NCBI GenBank assembly: GCA_030452025.1
Contig: JAKDNC010000288.1
Location: 1-5,254, forward strand
Source of the DNA: Nocardioides sp.
Lineage (GTDB): Bacteria; Actinomycetota; Actinomycetes; Propionibacteriales; Nocardioidaceae
Reading direction: 5' to 3'
Length of the DNA: 5,254 nt
Notes under the pieces: generated by a model
Told to the model about the DNA's origin: nothing
What the model saw: only the letters and a program-made list of their open reading frames with translations
Databases searched by the model: none
Shown: piece after piece, positions 1 through 4,488 of the stretch
Position numbering within the stretch: position 1 is the stretch's first letter
Layout: each line of letters opens with the position of its first letter
Position numbers and translations under genes: made by a program

Positions 1-145
1 TCCGGCACACCTCGTGCCTCGACGTACCTCCGACCTCACTCCTCGCGCTCAGTCGGTGTCGGACTTCGACTTCGAGCTGCGGGGCTCGGCTCCGGCACAC
101 CTCGTGCCTCGACGTACCTCCGACCTCACTCCTCGCGCTCAGTCG
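1..145. repeat. 90-bp-period direct repeat, two 55-bp identical copies
   Basis: Positions 1-55 and 91-145 are identical over 55 bases, separated by a 35-base spacer (56-90), giving a 90-bp period. The window begins inside the first copy, so the array may continue to the left. Each copy contains a perfect 5-bp inverted repeat, GGCAC-ACCTC-GTGCC (4-18 and 94-108). The spacer holds a second one, CGAGC-TGCGGG-GCTCG (73-88). The right copy runs into the end of the reductase gene and includes its stop codon (139-141, read on the minus strand). Because 90 is a multiple of three, open frames run through on both strands, but I recognise no protein there and regard it as non-coding. It lies downstream of the reductase, so its hairpins could act in termination or mRNA 3'-end protection; that is inference. 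It could also be one site of a genome-wide extragenic repeat family. Confidence 0.85.
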
Positions 146-897
146 ATCTTCCCGATCGGGTCACGCTTCTCCGCCTGGAACCGGTCCTCGTTGCGGCCGT
201 AGGCCCAGTAGCCGGACAACGACAGGTCCTCGCGCGGGACACCACGCTCCTTGACCACGGCGCGGATCGCCTTCATCGACTCCCGCTCACCGTGGGCGAA
301 GACCTGGGTCCGGCCCGGGAGCCAGTCGGCCGCGTCGATCGCTGCGGCGAGCAGCGCCGGGTCGCTCCCGGGCGGTGCGTGGAGGAGCCACTTGAGGCGT
401 ACGCCGTGTGGTGCGGCGAGATCGATCACCTCCGACTCGTCCTCCACGACCAAGAAGGCCAGACCGGCCGCATCTGCCGGGAGGGCCTCGAGTGCGGCGC
501 CGATCGCTGGCAACGCTGATGCGTCGCCGGCGAACAGGTGCCAGTCGGCCTCGGGGTCGGGGAAGTAGCCGCCACCAGGGCCGGAGAAGGTCAGCGTGTC
601 GCCCGGCTTCGCGTTCGCGGCCCACGGGCCGGCCAGGCCCTCGTCGCCGTGGACGACGAAGTCGATCGCGAGCCGTTCGGCCTCGGCCCACCTGACGGTG
701 TAGGTCCGGGTTACGTCGCCGAAGCGGATCTTGACGTATTTGTCCGATGCGCCGTTGTCGGTGAAGTCGGCCATGCCGGGGCCATTCGCGACCACTCGCA
801 CCAGGTGCGGGGTCAGCCACTGCGTGGACTCCACGGACAGGGTGATCTGGGGACGTTGCTTGCGCGGCGGGCGGTCGGGGGGAGGCGTGGTCACCAC
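139..897 (-). CDS. Siderophore-interacting protein (FAD/NAD(P)H ferric-siderophore reductase)
   Basis: Predicted cytoplasmic flavoprotein of the SIP/ViuB family, which reduces ferric iron in imported siderophores to release Fe(II). The product is 252 aa from the chosen start, a normal length for the family. The N-terminal FAD-binding barrel (about residues 16-112) carries the flavin motif RTYTVR at 64-69, then VVHGDEG at 81-87 and a GPGGGYF turn at 106-112. The C-terminal NAD(P)H-binding half begins with GDASALPAI (124-132) and ends with the family-typical GYWAYGRNEDRFQAEKR (229-245). The frame stays open far upstream, but that part is antisense to prfB. Homology begins near residue 16, so a GTG at 897 or 894, preceded by GGATGGA, is the likely start; the two cannot be separated by sequence alone. 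The gene is divergent from prfB. I saw no DtxR/IdeR-type iron box in the 79-bp gap. No siderophore biosynthesis or transport gene is visible alongside it. Confidence 0.9.
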   Translation of the reverse strand: MVTTPPPDRPPRKQRPQITLSVESTQWLTPHLVRVVANGPGMADFTDNGASDKYVKIRFGDVTRTYTVRWAEAERLAIDFVVHGDEGLAGPWAANAKPGDTLTFSGPGGGYFPDPEADWHLFAGDASALPAIGAALEALPADAAGLAFLVVEDESEVIDLAAPHGVRLKWLLHAPPGSDPALLAAAIDAADWLPGRTQVFAHGERESMKAIRAVVKERGVPREDLSLSGYWAYGRNEDRFQAEKRDPIGKID

Positions 898-904
898 TCC
901 ATCC
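898..904 (-). promoter_or_regulatory. Ribosome-binding site of the siderophore-interacting protein gene
   Basis: Read on the minus strand this is GGATGGA, directly before two consecutive GTG codons (first bases 897 and 894). The first GGA lies 7 bases before the second GTG, which favours 894; the 897 start would sit immediately against the site. The choice changes the protein by only one residue. No TANNNT -10 hexamer is evident close upstream, so unlike its neighbours this gene appears to be translated from a leadered mRNA. Confidence 0.45.
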
Positions 905-962
905 AAGCAACTGCGGACAAGCGCCGAAGCGGCCGGCCACGGGGAAGGCCCCGCCCGTGCCG

Positions 963-968
963 TAGCCT
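963..968 (+). promoter_or_regulatory. -10 element of a leaderless prfB promoter
   Basis: TAGCCT fits the actinobacterial TANNNT -10 pattern. It ends 8 bases before the GTG start of prfB at 977, so transcription would begin at or next to the start codon. No Shine-Dalgarno sequence precedes that GTG, which agrees with a leaderless mRNA. No recognisable -35 hexamer lies at 16-18 bp spacing. Inferred from spacing and pattern only. Confidence 0.55.
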
Positions 969-976
969 TGCCCCTT

Positions 977-2095
977 GTGGCTGGTATTGACTTCGAACAA
1001 GCGATCGCCCAACTCCAGGCGACGATGCACACCATCGAGCAGGTGCTTGACCTGGAGTCAATGCGCTCTGAGATCTCCGACCTCGAAGAGCAGGTCGCCG
1101 CACCCGACCTGTGGGACAACCAGGACAACGCCCAGCGCGTGACCTCGCGTCTCTCGGCGCTGCAGGGTGAGATGGATCGCTTCACCTCCCTCCACGACCG
1201 GGTCGAGGAGCTCGCCCTGATGGTCGAGATGGCCAAGGAGGAGGGTGACGCCGATGCCCTGGCGGAGTCTGAGCGTGAGCTCACCCGCATCCACAAGAGC
1301 GTCGAGACCCTTGAGGTCCGCACCCTGCTCTCCGGGGAGTACGACGTCCGCGAGGCCCTGATCACGATCCGCTCGGGAGCCGGGGGAGTCGACGCCGCGG
1401 ACTTCGCCCAGATGCTGATGCGGATGTACACCCGCTGGGCCGAGCAGCACAACTACTCCGTCGAGGTCTTCGACACCTCCTACGCCGAAGAGGCCGGTAT
1501 CAAGTCGGCGACCTTCGCCGTCCATGCGCCGTACGGCTATGGACATCTCTCCGTCGAAGCCGGAACCCACCGCCTCGTGCGGATCAGCCCCTTCGACAAC
1601 CAGGGCCGCCGCCAGACCAGCTTCGCTGCGGTCGAGGTGGTCCCTGTGCTGGAGCAGACCGACGAGATCGAGGTCCTCGAAGAGGACATCCGCGTGGACG
1701 TCTACCGCTCCGGTGGCCCCGGCGGGCAGAGCGTCAACACCACCGACTCAGCTGTCCGCATCACCCACGCCCCCACTGGCACGGTGGTCAGCTGTCAGAA
1801 CGAGAAGTCGCAGCTGCAGAACAAGGCCAGTGCGATGGTGGTCCTCAAGGCGAAGCTCCTCGCGCTGAAGAAGGCCGAGGAGGCCGCCCACATCAAGGAC
1901 CTCAAGGGCGATGTTGCCGCGAGCTGGGGCGACCAGATGCGCAACTACGTGCTGAATCCCTATCAGGTGGTCAAGGACCTTCGCACCGGGTTCGAGTCAG
2001 GCAACCCGTCCGCAGTCTTCGACGGTGACATCGACGGCTTCCTCGAGGCCGGCATCCGCTGGCGCCGCGGGGCTGACGCCGAGGCGAACGCCTGA
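977..2095 (+). CDS. prfB: Peptide chain release factor 2
   Basis: Release factor 2 recognises UGA and UAA in the ribosomal A site and triggers hydrolysis of peptidyl-tRNA. The product is 372 aa, near the family norm of about 365. It has an N-terminal helical domain with LEEQVAAPDLWDN near residues 35-47. The stop-codon recognition tripeptide SPF is at 204-206, which identifies RF2 rather than RF1. The catalytic GGQ is at 249-251 within RSGGPGGQSVNTTDSAVR. The GTG at 977 gives the family-like N-terminus (V/M)AGIDFEQAIAQL. The frame is open back to 731, but that stretch is antisense to the reductase and has no RF2 similarity. Unlike E. coli prfB, there is no in-frame UGA near codon 25: codons 24-25 read CTT GAC, so autoregulation by +1 frameshifting is absent. 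The stop codon abuts the stop of the convergent lipoprotein gene. Confidence 0.97.
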   Translation: MAGIDFEQAIAQLQATMHTIEQVLDLESMRSEISDLEEQVAAPDLWDNQDNAQRVTSRLSALQGEMDRFTSLHDRVEELALMVEMAKEEGDADALAESERELTRIHKSVETLEVRTLLSGEYDVREALITIRSGAGGVDAADFAQMLMRMYTRWAEQHNYSVEVFDTSYAEEAGIKSATFAVHAPYGYGHLSVEAGTHRLVRISPFDNQGRRQTSFAAVEVVPVLEQTDEIEVLEEDIRVDVYRSGGPGGQSVNTTDSAVRITHAPTGTVVSCQNEKSQLQNKASAMVVLKAKLLALKKAEEAAHIKDLKGDVAASWGDQMRNYVLNPYQVVKDLRTGFESGNPSAVFDGDIDGFLEAGIRWRRGADAEANA

Positions 2096-2743
2096 TCAGT
2101 TGGCTGCGGCCTCGGCCGCAGCAACGCACCACTCACCGGTCTCGCGGAGCATGTCGGCCTGGTCGGCCTTCGGGTCGGGCCGCGTGAGCGAACAGGTCAG
2201 CCAGGTGTCGACGAAGAGGCCGCTGTAGGCGACCTCGGTCTCCTTGTCGGTCCGGCAGACACGTCCGGTGCCGGGCGTGCCGAAACCCTTGCCGTCCACC
2301 AGGGTGCAGCCCTTGACCTTGCCGGCGGCGGTGACCAGCTCCTTGGCGCGCTGTGTGGTCACCTGGGGCACGAAGACCCAGGCACGGGCGGTCACCCCCG
2401 ACTTCCCGACGAACGTGCAGTTGTATTCGTGGGCGACGTCCTTGACCCCCTTGGTCAGCTTGACCGGGTCGCCGTTGCCGTAGTGCTTGGTGGCAGCCAC
2501 CTTGCCGACGGTGTATTTCACGGCGTCCTCGGAGAGGTCCCCGCAGAAGTCGGTGCGGTCCAAGGTCACCGTGGAGGCGTCGAAGTCCGACAGCGGGGTG
2601 GCCTCGTACGCCGACTCGGCGGGGGGCTCAGGGCTGTCCGAGCAGGCGCCCAGCGTTCCCGCGAGCAGGAGACACCCCAGTGCCGGTCCCAGGACCGAGG
2701 CGACCGTCCGGGTGCGTGAGGGAGTGGCGGATCGCGAATGCAT
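2096..2743 (-). CDS. Uncharacterised secreted lipoprotein with six conserved-looking cysteines
   Basis: A 215-aa protein of unknown function. Residues 1-33 are a lipoprotein signal peptide: a basic N-region (R4, R10, R12), a hydrophobic core (about 14-30) and the lipobox LGAC at 31-34, so Cys34 should be lipid-modified and the protein held on the outer face of the membrane. A short linker rich in Pro, Ser and Glu (35-50) precedes a globular domain containing Cys67, 109, 146, 163, 184 and 206. This even number is compatible with three disulfides. The spacing recalls DUF3558-type actinobacterial lipoproteins, but that is a weak impression, not an identification. The ATG at 2743 is chosen because the signal peptide starts there; the frame further upstream is antisense to ftsE. 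The gene is inverted relative to prfB and ftsE, tail to tail with the first and head to head with the second. Its mRNA is probably leaderless. Confidence 0.85.
   Translation of the reverse strand: MHSRSATPSRTRTVASVLGPALGCLLLAGTLGACSDSPEPPAESAYEATPLSDFDASTVTLDRTDFCGDLSEDAVKYTVGKVAATKHYGNGDPVKLTKGVKDVAHEYNCTFVGKSGVTARAWVFVPQVTTQRAKELVTAAGKVKGCTLVDGKGFGTPGTGRVCRTDKETEVAYSGLFVDTWLTCSLTRPDPKADQADMLRETGEWCVAAAEAAAN
2103..2122. terminator. Candidate bidirectional hairpin between prfB and the lipoprotein gene
   Basis: A perfect 9-bp GC-rich inverted repeat (GCTGCGGCC, two central bases, GGCCGCAGC) starts 7 bases after the prfB stop codon. In RNA this would fold as about 8 bp closed by a four-base CUCG loop. 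No T-tract follows on either strand, so it is not a canonical intrinsic terminator, though U-poor hairpins are often proposed as terminators in high-GC actinobacteria. It also encodes the alanine-rich C-terminus (AAAEAAAN) of the lipoprotein, so the symmetry may partly reflect Ala codons. Confidence 0.35.
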
Positions 2744-2749
2744 GGTCAC

Positions 2750-2755
2750 ACGATA
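2750..2755 (-). promoter_or_regulatory. -10 element of a leaderless promoter for the lipoprotein gene
   Basis: Read on the minus strand this is TATCGT, a TANNNT -10 match ending 6 bases before the ATG at 2743. The bases between (GTGACC) contain no Shine-Dalgarno motif, so the transcript probably begins at the ATG. No clear -35 is visible. The promoter diverges from that of ftsE, with 50 bp between the two -10 hexamers. Confidence 0.5.
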
Positions 2756-2805
2756 GTTGGCTCCCGTGGGCACCTCGCGACGGCCGAGATTTGGGGGCCA
2801 TGCCC

Positions 2806-2811
2806 TAGACT
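2806..2811 (+). promoter_or_regulatory. -10 element of a leaderless ftsE promoter
   Basis: TAGACT matches TANNNT and ends 7 bases before the GTG start of ftsE at 2819. The seven bases CCGTCCA have no ribosome-binding character, so ftsE is probably transcribed from its own start codon. The promoter would drive ftsE and ftsX together, possibly with the downstream gene. No good -35 hexamer is apparent. Confidence 0.6.
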
Positions 2812-2818
2812 CCGTCCA

Positions 2819-3508
2819 GTGATTCGCTTCGAAAAGGTCAGCAAGACCTATCCGGGCCAGGCCCGTGCAGCCCTGGAACAGGTGTCTCTCGACATCGACA
2901 AGGGCGAGTTCGTCTTCCTGGTCGGTGAGTCCGGCTCCGGAAAGTCGACGATGCTCCGCCTGATCCTGCGCGAGTATCGCGCCTCCAACGGACGGATCTA
3001 CGTCGCCGGCAAGGAGATCAACCGCCTGGCCGGCTGGAAGGTGCCCCGCCTGCGCCGCCAGATCGGCACCGTCTTCCAGGACTTCCGCCTGCTTCAGAAC
3101 AAGACCGTCGCCGAGAACGTCGCCTTCGCCCTCCAGGTGATCGGCAAGCCGCGAGCCCAGATCAACACCCTGGTCCCCGAGACCCTGGAGATGGTCGGCC
3201 TGGACGGCAAGGAGGACCGGCTCCCTGACGAGCTCTCCGGTGGTGAGCAGCAGCGCGTCGCGATCGCCCGGGCCTTCGTGAACCGGCCGATGATCCTGAT
3301 CGCCGATGAGCCGACCGGAAACCTCGACCCGAACACCTCGGTGGGCATCATGAAGCTGCTCGACCGGATCAATCGCACCGGAACCACTGTCCTGATGGCC
3401 ACCCACGACGCCGGCATCGTCGACCAGATGCGCAAGCGCGTCGTCGAGCTCGAGGATGGTCGCGTGGTCCGCGACCAGGCTCGTGGCATCTACGGCTACC
3501 AGAACTAA
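2819..3508 (+). CDS. ftsE: Cell division ATP-binding protein FtsE
   Basis: Cytoplasmic ABC-type ATPase of the FtsEX complex, which powers conformational change in FtsX to activate periplasmic or extracellular peptidoglycan hydrolases. The product is 229 aa, the standard FtsE length. All ABC motifs are intact: Walker A GESGSGKS at 36-43, Q-loop Gln87 in FQDFRLL, signature LSGGEQQR at 139-146, Walker B ILIADEP with Asp163 and catalytic Glu164, and the H-loop His196 in ATHDAG. The N-terminus VIRFEKVSKTYPG is characteristic of actinobacterial FtsE and fixes the GTG start at 2819. Extending the frame to an ATG at 2738 would run through the promoter region and add unrelated residues. ftsX follows 17 bases after the stop codon, so the two are co-transcribed. 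Confidence 0.97.
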   Translation: MIRFEKVSKTYPGQARAALEQVSLDIDKGEFVFLVGESGSGKSTMLRLILREYRASNGRIYVAGKEINRLAGWKVPRLRRQIGTVFQDFRLLQNKTVAENVAFALQVIGKPRAQINTLVPETLEMVGLDGKEDRLPDELSGGEQQRVAIARAFVNRPMILIADEPTGNLDPNTSVGIMKLLDRINRTGTTVLMATHDAGIVDQMRKRVVELEDGRVVRDQARGIYGYQN

Positions 3509-3525
3509 GAGGAGCCTCACCACCC

Positions 3526-4437
3526 ATGCAGCTTCGCTATGTCTTCTCCGAGCTCCGGCAAGGGCTCCGACGCAACCTCACCATGCACATCGCCGTGGTC
3601 CTGACGCTCTTCGTCTCGCTGACCCTGGTCGGCCTCGGTCTCCTGCTGAACTCCGAGGCGAAGAAGGCCGAGGACTACTTCGGAGACCTCAACCAGATCA
3701 CCGTCTTCCTGTGCAACGACAACTCCACAGCAGTCACCTGCAACGGTGACGTGAGCCCTGCGCAGAAGAAGGCGATCCTCAAGGTCGTCGAGGAGAACCC
3801 CGAGGTCTCCGGCTACCACATCGAGTCGCAGAAGGAGGCCTACGAGAAGACCAAGGACCTCTTCAGTGATGAGTACCTCGCCAGCCTCCCGGACAACTTC
3901 GGGCCGAAGTCGCTGCGTGAGTCGGTCTGGATCGACCTGAAGGACCGGGACGAGTCCGACGGCATCAAGAGCGCCGTGGAGGGGCTCGACGGCGTGCACG
4001 GTGTCCGTGACTCCCGCGCCTTGGTCCGACCGATCTTCCAGACGCTCGACACGTTCAAGATCGGCGCCTACGGCATTGCCGGGTTCCTGGTGTTCGCGGC
4101 CCTGTTGCTGGTGGCCAACACCATCCGGCTGGCCGCGTTCGCACGACGCCGCGAGATCGGCATCATGCGTCTGGTCGGCGCCTCGAGCCTCTACATCTCC
4201 CTGCCGTTCCTCCTGGAGGCACTGGTCACCGCAGCGGCCGGCGTGGTGATGGCCGGGGGAGCCCTGGCAGCGTTCATGTACTTCGGCGTCGAGCAGCGGA
4301 TCAGCCAACAGATCACCTTCCTGCCGTGGATCGGGCTGCCCGACTATCTACAGGCGCTGCTGGCGGTGGCGATCCTCGGACCACTGCTCACCTTGATTCC
4401 GACTCTCCTGTTGACGCGCAAATACCTCAAAGTCTGA
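3526..4437 (+). CDS. ftsX: Cell division protein FtsX (FtsEX membrane subunit)
   Basis: Integral membrane partner of FtsE that transmits ATPase-driven motion to extracytoplasmic cell wall hydrolases. The product is 303 aa, normal for actinobacteria. Topology from sequence: short cytoplasmic N-terminus (MQLRYVFSELRQGLRRN), TM1 about 22-42, a large extracellular domain about 43-175, then TM2 about 179-200, TM3 about 229-254 and TM4 about 275-296, with a short cytoplasmic tail ending RKYLKV. The cytoplasmic loop between TM2 and TM3 carries the FtsX-type RRREIGIMRLVGAS (207-220), the expected contact area for FtsE. Cys63 and Cys72, early in the extracellular domain, are close enough to form a disulfide. 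The ATG at 3526 follows a strong Shine-Dalgarno AGGAG (3510-3514, 11-base spacing) in the 17-base gap after ftsE. Confidence 0.97.
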   Translation: MQLRYVFSELRQGLRRNLTMHIAVVLTLFVSLTLVGLGLLLNSEAKKAEDYFGDLNQITVFLCNDNSTAVTCNGDVSPAQKKAILKVVEENPEVSGYHIESQKEAYEKTKDLFSDEYLASLPDNFGPKSLRESVWIDLKDRDESDGIKSAVEGLDGVHGVRDSRALVRPIFQTLDTFKIGAYGIAGFLVFAALLLVANTIRLAAFARRREIGIMRLVGASSLYISLPFLLEALVTAAAGVVMAGGALAAFMYFGVEQRISQQITFLPWIGLPDYLQALLAVAILGPLLTLIPTLLLTRKYLKV

Positions 4438-4476
4438 CCTCGATCGTTTACGGTCAGTTAGTTCACTTCCCCGAAC

Positions 4477-4481
4477 GAAGG
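4477..4481 (+). promoter_or_regulatory. Ribosome-binding site of the secreted coiled-coil protein
   Basis: GAAGG lies 7 bases before the GTG at 4489 and decides the start. The next in-frame candidate, ATG at 4522, would remove the basic N-region of the signal peptide and has no purine-rich site at the right distance. An in-frame TTG at 4486 is possible but the spacing is less good. Confidence 0.6.
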
Positions 4482-4488
4482 CTTTTTG

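Noticed and set aside
1..145. CRISPR array
   Set aside because: Only two 55-bp copies with a single 35-bp spacer, no cas genes, and one repeat overlaps a coding end. It does not have the form of a CRISPR.
14..202. Small plus-strand open frame through the left repeat, containing a repeated 30-residue unit
   Set aside because: It exists because 90 is divisible by three and runs antisense into the reductase end. There is no ribosome-binding site or known protein family.
940..953. Small hairpin CGGG-G/AAGG/C-CCCG in the reductase-prfB gap
   Set aside because: The stem is only 5 bp, of the kind common by chance in GC-rich DNA, and it lies upstream of the prfB -10 with no clear role.
731..976. 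In-frame extension of prfB to an ATG at 731
   Set aside because: It runs antisense through the reductase N-terminus, is not RF2-like, and ignores the leaderless promoter at 963.
538..990. 150-aa plus-strand open frame over the reductase and the gap before prfB
   Set aside because: It is antisense to a well-supported gene and has no recognisable similarity.
898..1452. Upstream extension of the reductase frame on the minus strand, making a 437-aa open frame
   Set aside because: The extra residues are antisense to prfB, are Ser/Arg-rich shadow sequence and show no family similarity. The reductase starts at 897 or 894.
2738..2818. ATG start for ftsE at 2738
   Set aside because: It would translate the divergent promoter region and add residues not seen in FtsE. 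The GTG at 2819 gives the canonical N-terminus.
2744..3523. Minus-strand open frame continuing above the lipoprotein, up to 475 aa in total
   Set aside because: It is antisense to ftsE. The signal peptide and lipobox fix the true start at 2743.
3517..4308. 263-aa open frame antisense to ftsX
   Set aside because: It mirrors the GC-rich codon pattern of ftsX, is hydrophilic and Asp/Val/Leu-rich in the manner of reverse-frame shadows, and has no recognisable domain.
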